A DNA stretch of 64,000 nucleotides from Acidipropionibacterium jensenii DSM 20535 (GTDB lineage Bacteria; Actinomycetota; Actinomycetes; Propionibacteriales; Propionibacteriaceae), in assembly GCF_000425285.1 (NCBI RefSeq), contig NZ_AUDD01000007.1, forward strand, positions 1 to 64,000, in the 5' to 3' direction. The notes under the pieces are model-generated. The model did no database searches. It worked only from the letters and a program-made list of their open reading frames with translations, and was not told the DNA's origin. The position numbers and the translations under genes were made by a program. Shown piece by piece: positions 24,542 to 32,145 of the stretch; position 1 is the first letter of the stretch, and each line of letters opens with the position of its first letter.

Positions 24542-24747
24542 GCGGCTCGTCTCCCTTCGGCCCATCGGCGCTCGCGTCCGAAGGTGGCGGCCATGGCGGC
24601 GCGTCGGTGTCGTCGTGCGGCCTGCTCGATGGTGGAGGCGCTGCGTCCGATTCGGAGGGCGATCTGTGCGGGGGGTTCGCCGGCGTCGAGGAGCCACTGC
24701 ACCTCGTCGAGGTCGATGGTGTCGGTGCAGATCGAGCCGATCCTCAT
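24538..24747 (-). CDS. HTH DNA-binding protein, 69 aa
   Basis: ATG at 24747, overlaps both neighbours by 4 nt. Residues ~12-45 (LDEVQWLLDAGEPPAQIALR followed by IGRSASTIEQAARRH) form a typical helix-turn-helix as in phage sigma-like or resolvase-like small proteins. Basic tail. Probably a regulator of the early operon. Confidence 0.65.
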   Translation of the reverse strand: MRIGSICTDTIDLDEVQWLLDAGEPPAQIALRIGRSASTIEQAARRHRRAAMAATFGRERRWAEGRRAA

Positions 24748-25217
24748 GCTGTCTCCAGTGCGTCGATGGCGAGCTGCTGGTTGAGGGTGCGTCCGGCCGT
24801 CTGTGCGCGTGTTGATGCGCGGCGGCATTCCATGCACCGCCAGCATCGGCGATCCCCGTGGTTGGTCTTTTGGAGGCGGACGGTGCTGCGGGTCCACGGG
24901 TGGCCGTGGGCGCAGACGGTGCGTGTCTCGTCGAAGGGCGGGTCCGGTCGCGGCGGTGCAGGTCGTGGCGCCACGTGGGCACCTCTGATGACGCGGATCG
25001 ACGAGCCGAGGTGCAGCCCGTAGGCCTGTCCTGCCTGGACGATCCCTGACGGGCGGCATCCTCTCCGGGTCAGCTCGTCCACGTCGGCGCGGCATTGGGT
25101 GAGGACGGGGCAGATGGAGCAGACGTCGAGCTGGGAGTCAGGTCTCAGGTCGTCCCAGTCGCCCTCGTCCCAGTGGCCTCTGCATGCGGCGCGGGACATC
25201 CATTCAGGCTCAGACAT
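24744..25217 (-). CDS. WhiB-family regulator with extra C-terminal zinc motif
   Basis: 157 residues from ATG 25217. The WhiB iron-sulfur pattern is Cys12, Cys33, Cys36, Cys42 (AACRGHW, then DVCSICPVLTQC), followed by GIVQAGQA in place of the usual GVWGG turn. After a Pro-rich linker a second module has CAHGHPW and CWRCMECRR, a zinc-type Cys/His set. WhiB proteins bind a [4Fe-4S] cluster and sigma factor; phage WhiB proteins can repress host transcription. Confidence 0.8.
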   Translation of the reverse strand: MSEPEWMSRAACRGHWDEGDWDDLRPDSQLDVCSICPVLTQCRADVDELTRRGCRPSGIVQAGQAYGLHLGSSIRVIRGAHVAPRPAPPRPDPPFDETRTVCAHGHPWTRSTVRLQKTNHGDRRCWRCMECRRASTRAQTAGRTLNQQLAIDALETA

Positions 25218-25239
25218 TGTGGTGGTCCTTTCGTGAGGC

Positions 25240-25271
25240 TGCCCCGGCATCCGTGGTGGGATGCCGGGGCA
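25240..25271. terminator. Strong hairpin upstream of whiB-like gene
   Basis: Perfect 13-bp arms TGCCCCGGCATCC with a six-base loop. It lies in the 120-bp gap between two early gene groups and would end transcription from the right. Confidence 0.7.
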
Positions 25272-25277
25272 AGCAGA

Positions 25278-25301
25278 AGGGCGGCCCGTGTGGGTCGCCC
25301 T
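25278..25301. terminator. Second hairpin in the same gap
   Basis: Arms AGGGCGgCCC / GGGtCGCCCT with one mismatch and a four-base loop. Together with the hairpin at 25240-25271 it makes a tandem terminator. Confidence 0.6.
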
Positions 25302-25338
25302 GAGATTCGATTGTGGGATGGCGTCAGGTGAGTGACTG

Positions 25339-25641
25339 CTACGGTTCTCGTCTCACGACCGCTGCGGCCGCGTCTATCGCGGTTTCCCAGTATGCTTCCA
25401 TAGCGAACTCGTCGGTCCGGTTTCTTTCAGCTTCAATCTCGCCGGCAATGAATGTGCGGGCGGCTTGGGCGAGATGCTCGAACATGTGATTGTCGAACTC
25501 GTCCTCGCAGTCCTGCGCATGTCTGCCACTGTCGATCATGTCGGTTTCCCATCCGCAGCCACATACGAGCGTTGGGCCTTCCCATGACCGACTTGGCCAT
25601 GCATTCCTGAGGGCCTCGGCAAGCGGGTCTCGATCACTCAT
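25339..25641 (-). CDS. Small phage protein, 100 aa, unknown
   Basis: ATG 25641 overlaps the upstream stop. Starts SDRDPLAEALRNAW, a motif similar to the start of the gene at 25968 (SDPLAEELYAAMGEH), so the two may be paralogues; both have a close CGCG/CACG cysteine pair (LVCGCGWETD here). The C-terminal half is helical (AQAARTFIAGEIEAERN). Role unknown. Confidence 0.6.
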   Translation of the reverse strand: MSDRDPLAEALRNAWPSRSWEGPTLVCGCGWETDMIDSGRHAQDCEDEFDNHMFEHLAQAARTFIAGEIEAERNRTDEFAMEAYWETAIDAAAAVVRREP

Positions 25642-25760
25642 CGGAGGTTCTCCAGCGGGATCTCGATGACCTTGCTGCACTTCAGGCAGACCCACACAGC
25701 TCGGCCTTCCTGACAGCTGGAGGCCCGCAGTAGCGTCTCGTGACGGCAGGGCTTACTCAT
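25638..25760 (-). CDS. Zinc-ribbon mini protein, 40 aa
   Basis: ATG 25760. Cys/His set CRHE...CQEG...CLKC is consistent with one zinc site. Coupled to both neighbours. Unrecognised. Confidence 0.55.
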   Translation of the reverse strand: MSKPCRHETLLRASSCQEGRAVWVCLKCSKVIEIPLENLR

Positions 25761-25968
25761 CGTCGGCCTTCTTGGCGATACGCGCCTGTGCAATCTTGGC
25801 AAGCACCTCAGCCAGGTGGACATTATGGCGCTCCATGGAGTCCCAGGCATTCCCCTCGTCAGGCCCCATGTCAGCCCCGCATGCGCACATGTCACGGCCA
25901 TCCTCGGCCCACGAGGCACCGTGCTCACCCATTGCGGCGTACAGCTCCTCTGCCAGCGGGTCACTCAT
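25753..25968 (-). CDS. Small phage protein, 71 aa, unknown
   Basis: ATG 25968. Contains MCACGADMGPDEGNAWDSME and a helix LAEVLAKIAQARIAKKAD; resembles the 100-aa protein at 25641 in its N-terminal DPLAEEL start and cysteine pair. Confidence 0.6.
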   Translation of the reverse strand: MSDPLAEELYAAMGEHGASWAEDGRDMCACGADMGPDEGNAWDSMERHNVHLAEVLAKIAQARIAKKADDE

Positions 25969-26308
25969 CGTCGGCCTCCGGCTCCCACAGGACGGTGGCG
26001 GGCAGCACCACGTCATCCGGGTCCTCAGCGCGCGTCATATACCAGGACTCGTAGTCTTTGGTGAGGTGGACGCCATCAGCATCACGCACAAGCGACTCTT
26101 CCGGCAGCGCCTCCAGCTCCTCCTCGGTCTCGATGTTGCGGTCACGGTGGAATCCGGCGGCGAGGATAATATCTGCTATCGCCGCCCAATTCATTGAGAG
26201 TCCGATGGACACGGAATGGGCGTTCTCTTCGGGCCCACCGTCGAGCATCTGGATATGGTCTCCGGCTCGCTTCACGAGAAGCTGCGCCAGGTCGTCACGC
26301 GCGCTCAT
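25961..26308 (-). CDS. Phage protein of unknown function, 115 aa
   Basis: ATG 26308. Acidic, with VSIGLSMNWAAIADIILAAG and ETEEELEALPEESLVRDADG. Coupled to both neighbours by short overlaps. No family recognised. Confidence 0.6.
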   Translation of the reverse strand: MSARDDLAQLLVKRAGDHIQMLDGGPEENAHSVSIGLSMNWAAIADIILAAGFHRDRNIETEEELEALPEESLVRDADGVHLTKDYESWYMTRAEDPDDVVLPATVLWEPEADDE

Positions 26309-26835
26309 GATTCCTCCTCTGGGACGGGCTTCGGGTCGATCAGCTCACAGGTGAGGGCGGTCCGTATCCACGCGGTGCCATCAGCGGCACGCCAGCAGTC
26401 CGGGTCGTCAGTCTCACGAATCCAGATGAGCCGACTTCCGTACTCCGGCGTCGATGCGAAGACCCGATTGCAGTCGTCGGGGATCACCGGCGGCAGAGGC
26501 TCCAAGGTGCGGACCTCGACAAGGTCATTAAGCCCGGAAGTCCACCCCCGCGCATCGACCCAGATTTTCCCGTTTTTCCGGCGTGCGATGATCGTCACTC
26601 CCGCCGGAACATCCCGCCATTTCGGAACGGGGTGCGCTTTGTCCCATGCGGCCTCCAGGTGCTCCTTGGCGGTCAGCTCGGGCGGCTTCACGGAGTCACG
26701 GATGCCCTGATCGCGGACGGCGAGCCAGCGGTCGAACTCGGCATCAGCCTCATCAACTGAGACTCCAATATCGAGGAGGGCCCGGTATCGCCTCCGCACA
26801 GCTTCAGTGGACGGTGTGAATGTGGTCTTGGTCAT
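26305..26835 (-). CDS. Phage protein of unknown function, 176 aa
   Basis: ATG 26835 with GAAAGGA upstream. N-terminus has an Arg-rich helix (STEAVRRRYRALLDIGVSV) and EFDRWLAVRD; the C-terminal half is rich in Trp and beta strands (GKIWVDARGWTSGLNDL). No known domain recognised. Confidence 0.6.
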   Translation of the reverse strand: MTKTTFTPSTEAVRRRYRALLDIGVSVDEADAEFDRWLAVRDQGIRDSVKPPELTAKEHLEAAWDKAHPVPKWRDVPAGVTIIARRKNGKIWVDARGWTSGLNDLVEVRTLEPLPPVIPDDCNRVFASTPEYGSRLIWIRETDDPDCWRAADGTAWIRTALTCELIDPKPVPEEES

Positions 26836-26846
26836 TCTCTTTCCTT

Positions 26847-27035
26847 TCAGTAGTCACGTCTTGGTAGGTCGGATTCGCGGATGCACCCGGAGCCCTCACA
26901 GAGCTGGCAGGCGCGGACATCGACCTCTTCGGTCGTCGGATCGAAGCCAGACCCCCAGCAGTCCGGGCAGGCGACCACATCCGTCGCCTCCCAGAACGCC
27001 CGGAACTCGGCGGCGGCACGCTCAATGTCAGCCAT
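26847..27035 (-). CDS. Zinc-finger mini protein (DnaJ-type), 62 aa
   Basis: ATG 27035, one-base overlap with the preceding stop. The pair CPDCWGSGF and CQLCEGSG is the CxxCxGxG repeat of DnaJ zinc domains. Stand-alone versions occur widely in phages, with no known role. Confidence 0.65.
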   Translation of the reverse strand: MADIERAAAEFRAFWEATDVVACPDCWGSGFDPTTEEVDVRACQLCEGSGCIRESDLPRRDY

Positions 27036-27154
27036 CACGCGGCCATCCCGGCGGTGGAGACCTCTGCCAGTCTGACCGTGAAAAGCGGCGACGGTTGCCA
27101 CTGGGCGGTGCGGACCCTCAGCCCATCGTCCGGACGGTCCTCCCACTCACCCAT
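27035..27154 (-). CDS. Small phage protein, 39 aa
   Basis: ATG 27154 lies within the end of the upstream gene, coupled at both ends. Sequence MGEWEDRPDDGLRVRTAQW and onwards. Unrecognised; low certainty that it is functional. Confidence 0.45.
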   Translation of the reverse strand: MGEWEDRPDDGLRVRTAQWQPSPLFTVRLAEVSTAGMAA

Positions 27155-27324
27155 CCGAACCCCCCGGGAAGGATCGGGCAGCGGGATGCTGTGATCCACA
27201 CCAGGGGGATCTCGTCGAGCCAGGGGCGGCCGGTGCGGATCTCCACCCCACCGCACCACATGTTCGGATTCTGGGACAGCCATCCGGTGATGGCGATCTG
27301 CTGCTCTGCTGTCAAATCATCCAT
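27118..27324 (-). CDS. Small phage protein, 68 aa, unknown
   Basis: ATG 27324. Starts DDLTAEQQIAITGWLSQN, helical; then RTGRPWLDEIPLVWITASRC. No family seen. Overlaps the next gene by 37 nt. Confidence 0.5.
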   Translation of the reverse strand: MDDLTAEQQIAITGWLSQNPNMWCGGVEIRTGRPWLDEIPLVWITASRCPILPGGFGWVSGRTVRTMG

Positions 27325-27344
27325 GATGGAACTCCTTGTCAGGT

Positions 27345-27803
27345 TCAGAACGGAGGCTTCTGGTCGGACGGCTGCTGTGCCCACGGGTCCACTCCCGGGT
27401 CCTGACGCGGCCGCTGCTGCTGGCCGGAGTGCTGGCCGGACTGGGAGCGCGTGACAGCCGCCGTCGCATACCTGAGCGACGGGCCCACCTCGGTCACGTC
27501 GACCTCGTGGACGGTGCGCTTCTGGCCGTCACGGTCCTGGTATGAGCGGGCCTTCAAGTTGCCCTGGACGATGACGCGCATCCCCTTGGACAGCGACTCG
27601 GCAACATGCTGCGCGAACTCGCGCCAGACAGTGCAGTGCAGCCACAGTGCCTCACCGTCGACCCATTCATTGCGCTGCTTGTCGAAGGTGCGCGGGGTTG
27701 ATGCCACGTCGAAGTTGGCGACCGGCACACCGCTGGCCGTGAACCTCAGCTCAGGGTCAGACCCGAGCGATCCGATGATTGTGATCTGCGTCTCGCCGCT
27801 CAT
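27345..27803 (-). CDS. ssb: Single-stranded DNA-binding protein
   Basis: 152 residues from ATG 27803. OB-fold with [53 protein letters not shown] and [20 protein letters not shown], all SSB signatures. The C-terminus is Gln/Pro rich and ends DQKPPF, close to the acidic-Pro-Pro-Phe tip that binds partner proteins. Phage replication/recombination; next to the YqaJ exonuclease module. Confidence 0.9.
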   Translation of the reverse strand: MSGETQITIIGSLGSDPELRFTASGVPVANFDVASTPRTFDKQRNEWVDGEALWLHCTVWREFAQHVAESLSKGMRVIVQGNLKARSYQDRDGQKRTVHEVDVTEVGPSLRYATAAVTRSQSGQHSGQQQRPRQDPGVDPWAQQPSDQKPPF

Positions 27804-28435
27804 TTCGCGCCTCCCTCGGCCCACGGATCAGCACCAGCAGCAGGGGCGGCAGGCTCGGGGAAAGCGTCCTGCACCTCGCCCGTCTGCTCGTCCACCACCT
27901 CAGCCGGCTTCTGGAGATCGTCGACGCGCGCCTTGATCAGGTCGCGATGTCTCGGGTCTGCCTGCTGCCACCATGTGCGCAGCTGGTCCAGGTCGGTGCA
28001 CTGCGAGATCTGCGTCATCGTCGGAGCGGCAGGCTCGTCGAGGAGAGGCTGGACCTTGTACATCGCCTTCCTTCCACGCGCCACGGTGAGAGGCACGATG
28101 GACGGCTTATCGATGTGCGACAGGTGCGAGATCCTGATCCCTCCGACCGCGATTCCGCCGTACTTGATCGTCGGGTCGCGGTACAGGGTCATTCGTCGGC
28201 CGATGTACTGCGTGCCGTCTGACCCCCAGCACTGCACGAGGACGCGGCGCATGGACTTTGAGGGCCGGTAGGGGCGCTTCGGATATTCGGCGAGCTCGAT
28301 CTGGACAGGCTGCTCAACTGAGCCTGCCTTGATCCCAGTGACAGTGACGGTGCGCGGGCCTGCGATCAGATCATCCGCGCCAATCTGATCAGAGTTCGGT
28401 TCGATGGTGGGTGAGATGTCGAAGTCGTCCGACAT
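27800..28435 (-). CDS. Phage recombination-module protein, unknown family
   Basis: 211 residues. N-terminal half has strand-rich [20 protein letters not shown] and [16 protein letters not shown] and [18 protein letters not shown]; the C-terminal part is an acidic, Ala/Pro linker-like tail. It lies between an exonuclease (YqaJ) and SSB, which is where phages put a single-strand annealing protein, but I cannot identify RecT, Erf or Redbeta motifs. Confidence 0.5.
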   Translation of the reverse strand: MSDDFDISPTIEPNSDQIGADDLIAGPRTVTVTGIKAGSVEQPVQIELAEYPKRPYRPSKSMRRVLVQCWGSDGTQYIGRRMTLYRDPTIKYGGIAVGGIRISHLSHIDKPSIVPLTVARGRKAMYKVQPLLDEPAAPTMTQISQCTDLDQLRTWWQQADPRHRDLIKARVDDLQKPAEVVDEQTGEVQDAFPEPAAPAAGADPWAEGGAK

Positions 28436-28446
28436 GATGAGTCCTT

Positions 28447-29133
28447 TCAGTCGATGGTGATGGTGTCGTCGGTGTCGAAGCCGGTGTCTGGGCAGGTGGG
28501 CATGCCGTTGGTGGCGGCTGTGATGTGTTCCTCGATGGTGAGGAACAGGTGCTCAAACTGTTGGGTTGCGGTGAGGATGCTGGCCTGCCAGTGCTCGTCG
28601 GGGGGGACGCGGGTGACGAACAGTGGGCAGCCCTCGGAGAACGACACGTAGTCGCACCAGGAGCGGCCGGAGACGAGGAGTCCGCACTGGATTTGTGCCA
28701 TGTTCTCGGCCGGCACTTTCCCGTCGAGGATTGTGGCGACTTGCCGTTGTTGGCGGCGGGACTTGATCTCGATGAGCCCGTCGTCGCCGACCAGACCGTC
28801 CGGTGAGTAGCCGAGGGTGAATCCCCACCGGTCCTCAGTCATGAATCCGATCTCGTCGACCTGCACACTGAAATGTGCGGTGTACAGGTTGCGGGCGAAC
28901 GGCTCGTTCCAGGTGCCGCGTTCCATGTCGCGGGTGGTGGGGATGCGTTCGATTCGTCCGGTAAGGCGCTCGGCTGCGAGGGTGAGCATCGCATTGTCGG
29001 CCGTCCTGGACTTGGACACTGCACCGCCGCCGGTGAGCAGTCGGCCCACATATGAGGCCGTGACGATCCCACGCCGCAATTCCAGCCACTCGGGCGTGCC
29101 CTGCTCAATGTCAGAGAAAGTGCGAAGAGTCAT
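28447..29133 (-). CDS. YqaJ-family viral exonuclease
   Basis: 228 residues. The PD-(D/E)XK signature of lambda-exonuclease-like YqaJ proteins is visible: QGTPEWLELRRGIVTASYVG at the start, then LGYSPDGLVGDDGLIEIKSR with the catalytic Asp, Glu and Lys, and an AQIQCGLLVSGRSWCDYVSF segment. It would resect double-stranded ends for phage recombination with a partner annealing protein. Confidence 0.85.
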   Translation of the reverse strand: MTLRTFSDIEQGTPEWLELRRGIVTASYVGRLLTGGGAVSKSRTADNAMLTLAAERLTGRIERIPTTRDMERGTWNEPFARNLYTAHFSVQVDEIGFMTEDRWGFTLGYSPDGLVGDDGLIEIKSRRQQRQVATILDGKVPAENMAQIQCGLLVSGRSWCDYVSFSEGCPLFVTRVPPDEHWQASILTATQQFEHLFLTIEEHITAATNGMPTCPDTGFDTDDTITID

Positions 29134-29375
29134 GCGACGACCGGAAGGTGTGCGATGTATGCGGCGAGGACGGGCGCCGGAAGCTGGTGCTTCCTGCCGA
29201 CTTTCACCCAGCCGGTGAGTGGTGGCATTCCGCTGGCCGGGTCGGGGACGGTCGCGCGTCGCAGTCGGCCCACAGTGTCAGTGGACACGTTGAGACGGTC
29301 GGCGACCTGCCGCTCCGTGAAAGTCCTAGCCGGATCGGACATCACGTCAACGATCAGCGATTGAAGATCGGTCAT
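29130..29375 (-). CDS. HTH protein, 81 aa
   Basis: ATG 29375, overlaps the exonuclease gene by 4 nt. Residues ~17-50 (TFTERQVADRLNVSTDTVGR) are a clear helix-turn-helix of the excisionase/MerR type. It could regulate the recombination module. Confidence 0.65.
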   Translation of the reverse strand: MTDLQSLIVDVMSDPARTFTERQVADRLNVSTDTVGRLRRATVPDPASGMPPLTGWVKVGRKHQLPAPVLAAYIAHLPVVA

Positions 29376-29398
29376 GAATGGCTCCTTTCGGGTATGCG

Positions 29399-29429
29399 AA
29401 GGCCCCGCACCATGACGGTGCGGGGCCTT
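29399..29429. terminator. 13-bp perfect hairpin
   Basis: Arms AAGGCCCCGCACC with loop ATGAC, 15 bp past the end of the ParB-like gene and before the HTH gene. No long T-run follows on either strand, but stem strength suits an actinobacterial terminator. Confidence 0.6.
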
Positions 29430-29444
29430 GAGGGGATGGTTGGG

Positions 29445-30299
29445 TCAGCGGTGGATCGGAGTAGGGAAGGACTCCTCGGTCCATCCGGACTTGCCACCAT
29501 GGGTGTGATGCGGATCATTCAACATTGTCGTCTTTCCGGTGACCCATGAGTTCCACGCCCGGATCGTGTTTGCGATGACATCGCGGGGCGACCAGTTGAC
29601 CCCGACACGCTTGGCCCGGCGAAGCTTGTTGGCGAGGACGTTCGGCCCCGAGTTCTTCGCCGCCCCTCCGTCCGCGATGAAGCCGAAGAACTCGATGACG
29701 GTTTCAGTCGGGGCGACGCGGGAGATGATCACCGCAGCAGTGTTGAGAGCCGACGGGGCGGCTTCGATCCTGGTGGTGATGCTGGAAACATCCTGAATCA
29801 CCTTCACCTCGTACGGGTGCTCGGCAACCCATTCCTCCACGGCGGCAACCGACCCGTACTCCTGCCAGATGCTCGTGCTCTTGAAGAAGACGCCCTCATC
29901 GAGGAGAACCATCGTTCGAGCCGCCGCAGAGACGCGTGACGCGTACTTCACACCAGCTCGATGGAGCTGGTCATACCCGGATCTGGCGCCGCCCTGGTCC
30001 ATCAGCTTCTGGGATTCGTCATCAATCCCGAGCAGGACCATCATCTTGATGGTGAAGTCGTCCGGCATCTGCGAGATGGCCAGGAGGCGATGCTGCCCGT
30101 CGAGGAGCCGCCCGGATGCCCCGAAGCGGATCGGGTCTCCGGCGAACTTCCACCTGTCGAGCGCCATGTCTCTGCGGTATCGCGCTACGAGGCTCTTCTT
30201 GATTGTGCGATTGTCGATGTTCTTCCCGAGCCACTCGCGAGCGAGGGAAGGCGTGACGGTCACGATCTGAGTGGAGATGAAGTTGGTATCGTTGGCCAT
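29445..30299 (-). CDS. ParB-like nuclease-domain phage protein
   Basis: 284 residues from ATG 30299 with AAAGGAG upstream. The N-terminal domain carries TPSLAREWLGKNIDNR, then FGASGRLLDGQHRLLAIS with the DGQHR motif of ParB/Srx-type N-terminal domains. A C-terminal helical half follows (ADGGAAKNSGPNVLANKLRR). Such proteins occur in many actinophages; specificity and nuclease activity are unknown. Confidence 0.7.
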   Translation of the reverse strand: MANDTNFISTQIVTVTPSLAREWLGKNIDNRTIKKSLVARYRRDMALDRWKFAGDPIRFGASGRLLDGQHRLLAISQMPDDFTIKMMVLLGIDDESQKLMDQGGARSGYDQLHRAGVKYASRVSAAARTMVLLDEGVFFKSTSIWQEYGSVAAVEEWVAEHPYEVKVIQDVSSITTRIEAAPSALNTAAVIISRVAPTETVIEFFGFIADGGAAKNSGPNVLANKLRRAKRVGVNWSPRDVIANTIRAWNSWVTGKTTMLNDPHHTHGGKSGWTEESFPTPIHR

Positions 30300-30325
30300 G
30301 AGAATTGCTCCTTTGTTGGGGTGGT

Positions 30326-31036
30326 TCACTCGGCGGGTTCGCCGAGTGCGGTGATCACGTCTTGCAGGTCGCTGATCACCTGGAGAAGCTCGTTCCTGTG
30401 TTTCAGGGCGAGCTTCTCCCTGTTCTGGGTGAATCTGTCATCCTCGGTGAGCTGGAGGACGCGCTCTGCCTTGCGGCAGAGGTCGTATGCGGCGTTGAAG
30501 AACTGCTCTGGGAGCGGTGTGCGCCTCGGCCTGGCGGGCTCTGGGGTCGCATCGAGGACCTCTCCGGTCTGGCGGTCGACGGCCGGTCGCTGGTAGGTCT
30601 TGCCGTCGAGCCCGATCGTGGCGGCAGGCTCGGGCGGAGTCACGGGTGAGGCGGGGGATTCAGGGTGCAAGTCATTTGCACCCTGCTCAACTTGAGCCCT
30701 GATGTTTGACACCTGCTGCCGGGTGACACCAGCCACCGGGGAGATTGCCTTGGGGGACATGCCATCCGCAGACAGCATCCCCACCAACTCGCGGCGCACG
30801 TCGGCGGTCAGCGGGTCATCCTCGGACAGCTCGGCGGACGCATACTCGGACCACGACGAATAGCCGAGCGCCAGGTCGAAGCGGCGCCGGTACGCGTCCT
30901 TCACCCGATCCGCGTACTCGGCAATGGCATTCGCGGCTCGGTCACGCGCCAGCTTGATCTTGGCGGTGCCCCTACGGGCCTCGTCCTCGGTGGCGTGAGC
31001 GACTACTTCTCCGGTCTCGATGCTCTCCAGGCTCAT
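30326..31036 (-). CDS. HTH DNA-binding phage protein, 236 aa
   Basis: The first 60 residues are a charged helix (EDEARRGTAKIKLARDRAAN); residues ~87-115 hold the HTH (SPKAISPVAGVTRQQVSNIR); a Pro-rich linker leads to a C-terminal helical segment (YDLCRKAERVLQLTEDDRF). Overall layout as in actinophage partition/regulatory proteins. Precedes the ParB-like gene. Confidence 0.65.
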   Translation of the reverse strand: MSLESIETGEVVAHATEDEARRGTAKIKLARDRAANAIAEYADRVKDAYRRRFDLALGYSSWSEYASAELSEDDPLTADVRRELVGMLSADGMSPKAISPVAGVTRQQVSNIRAQVEQGANDLHPESPASPVTPPEPAATIGLDGKTYQRPAVDRQTGEVLDATPEPARPRRTPLPEQFFNAAYDLCRKAERVLQLTEDDRFTQNREKLALKHRNELLQVISDLQDVITALGEPAE

Positions 31037-31377
31037 GCTGTCTTCCTTTCTCTGACGATCTCTGATTCCCAGATGAGGTCTCCGTCGGCGTGCTTGGCGC
31101 CGCGCTCGCCTGTGTCGTCGGACCAGGAGATGACTTTCACGCGCGGGTCATCGGGTGACAGCCGTGTGGTGCGCCGGTCCTCAGCGCGGTCAGATGCACG
31201 CGCCATGCGGACGAGCACCTTCTTGGCTTGCCTCGGGGTGATGTACTTCCCGCGCGACCTGTAGTCGGCGATCACACCCTCGACATCTGGACTCAACTTG
31301 TCCGGCTGAGCATCCCGGCCCCTGTCACCCTGGGGAAGGGTTTCGGCGTGCCCCATCTCAGGGGCTGTGGCGGTCAT
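31033..31377 (-). CDS. Early phage protein of unknown function, 114 aa
   Basis: ATG 31377 overlaps the mini membrane gene. The centre has SPDVEGVIADYRSRGKYITP and RQAKKVLVRMARASDRAED; the end is charged (GERGAKHADGDLIWESEI). Not recognised. Confidence 0.6.
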   Translation of the reverse strand: MTATAPEMGHAETLPQGDRGRDAQPDKLSPDVEGVIADYRSRGKYITPRQAKKVLVRMARASDRAEDRRTTRLSPDDPRVKVISWSDDTGERGAKHADGDLIWESEIVRERKTA

Positions 31378-31466
31378 CGCCGTGACCGCTCTGCGTGGCG
31401 CTCGATGAGGAAGTTCCAGATCGTGAGGCCGACGAGGAGGAGCCAGATGATCAGCATGCCGCCCAT
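31374..31466 (-). CDS. Membrane micro-protein, 30 aa
   Basis: ATG 31466 overlaps the Cro-like gene stop by one base, and its own stop overlaps the following ATG (ATGA). Almost all of it is one transmembrane segment (MLIIWLLLVGLTIWNFLI) with a basic tail RHAERSRR. The second gene transcribed from the leftward lytic promoter. Confidence 0.5.
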   Translation of the reverse strand: MGGMLIIWLLLVGLTIWNFLIERHAERSRR

Positions 31467-31708
31467 CACGCCACCTGCTCCCCGCTGATGCCATACGCGG
31501 CATTGAGGAGTGATCCCGCATCAGTGCTGGTGATCGCCGCGACCTTGACGAACTCATCGACGGTGAAGGGGCGCTCGCCGCCGAGCTTCCGGGTGAGTCC
31601 GCGCCGGCTGATCCCAAGTGCATCGGCGACATCCTGATGATTGGCCCCGCTTCGGGCGATTGCGGCTCGGACCTCAGCGGCCGCTTGCTGTCTCGGTGTG
31701 TTGCTCAT
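31466..31708 (-). CDS. Cro/Xis-like HTH regulator
   Basis: 80 residues. HTH at ~25-45 (NHQDVADALGISRRGLTRKL). It is the first gene of the leftward early operon and faces the CI-like repressor gene, the standard place of Cro. The minus-strand promoter at 31716-31746 leaves almost no 5' UTR, so its mRNA is probably leaderless. Confidence 0.7.
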   Translation of the reverse strand: MSNTPRQQAAAEVRAAIARSGANHQDVADALGISRRGLTRKLGGERPFTVDEFVKVAAITSTDAGSLLNAAYGISGEQVA

Positions 31709-31715
31709 GGCTATG

Positions 31716-31746
31716 AGTGTAGACCCAATTGGGACCAGCCTGTCAA
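31716..31746 (-). promoter_or_regulatory. Leftward early promoter with operator
   Basis: Minus strand TTGACA (31741-31746) and TACACT (31716-31721), 19-bp spacing. The ATG of the Cro-like gene begins 7 bp after the -10. The spacer contains a GGTCCCAATTGGG half-palindrome (operator at 31721-31736), so a bound repressor would block the promoter. Confidence 0.6.
31721..31736. promoter_or_regulatory. Operator O-left
   Basis: AGACCCAATTGGGACC matches the 16-bp palindrome at 31762-31777 in 12 of 16 positions; the two start 41 bp apart, about four helical turns. It overlaps the leftward early promoter, so it is a probable repressor site. Confidence 0.5.
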
Positions 31747-31750
31747 CCCC

Positions 31751-31779
31751 TTGACACGATCGGTCCTAAATGGGACCAT
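31751..31779 (+). promoter_or_regulatory. Repressor promoter (PRM-like)
   Basis: TTGACA at 31751-31756 with a weak ACCATT at 31774-31779; the repressor ATG at 31786 lies where transcription would start and no Shine-Dalgarno is present, so a leaderless mRNA is likely. The right operator lies in the spacer, allowing autoregulation. Confidence 0.5.
31762..31777. promoter_or_regulatory. Operator O-right
   Basis: GGTCCTAAATGGGACC, an inverted repeat with GGTCC/GGACC arms. It lies between the -35 and the -10 of the repressor promoter. Confidence 0.5.
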
Positions 31780-31785
31780 TTCCTC

Positions 31786-32145
31786 ATGGGAACGAACCAA
31801 CTCAGCGGTCCAGTCACACGGTGGCTGGCGGCCAAACTAAGAGAGAGGAGGAAGGAGTTCGATCTGACGTTCGCGGAGGTCTCCAAAGTGACGGGCGTCC
31901 CGATGACGACCGCCAAGCGGGCGTTCACCGGGGAGTCTGGGATCGCTGTCGAGGCATTTGTAGACCTTGCGCGGGGACTCCAGATGAACCCCGGCGCCCT
32001 GCTCTCAGAAGCACAGCGGGCCATCTACAGCCCGAAGCTCACGACAGTGCGACCAGATGAACTAGGGGTCGCCGCTTATGTCGACTCAGATCCGACCGAG
32101 GACGAGATCCTCCGCCAGGAGCATCCGGACGATGAATCCCTGTGA
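31786..32145 (+). CDS. CI-like phage repressor
   Basis: 119 residues. A longer frame from 31729 is open but the ATG at 31786 fits the promoter layout. XRE-type HTH at ~20-55 (DLTFAEVSKVTGVPMTTAKR), then an acidic C-terminal region without a LexA-like peptidase. The next gene is an ImmA/IrrE peptidase, so prophage induction is likely through proteolysis of this repressor, as known from ICEBs1-type switches. Confidence 0.75.
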   Translation: MGTNQLSGPVTRWLAAKLRERRKEFDLTFAEVSKVTGVPMTTAKRAFTGESGIAVEAFVDLARGLQMNPGALLSEAQRAIYSPKLTTVRPDELGVAAYVDSDPTEDEILRQEHPDDESL

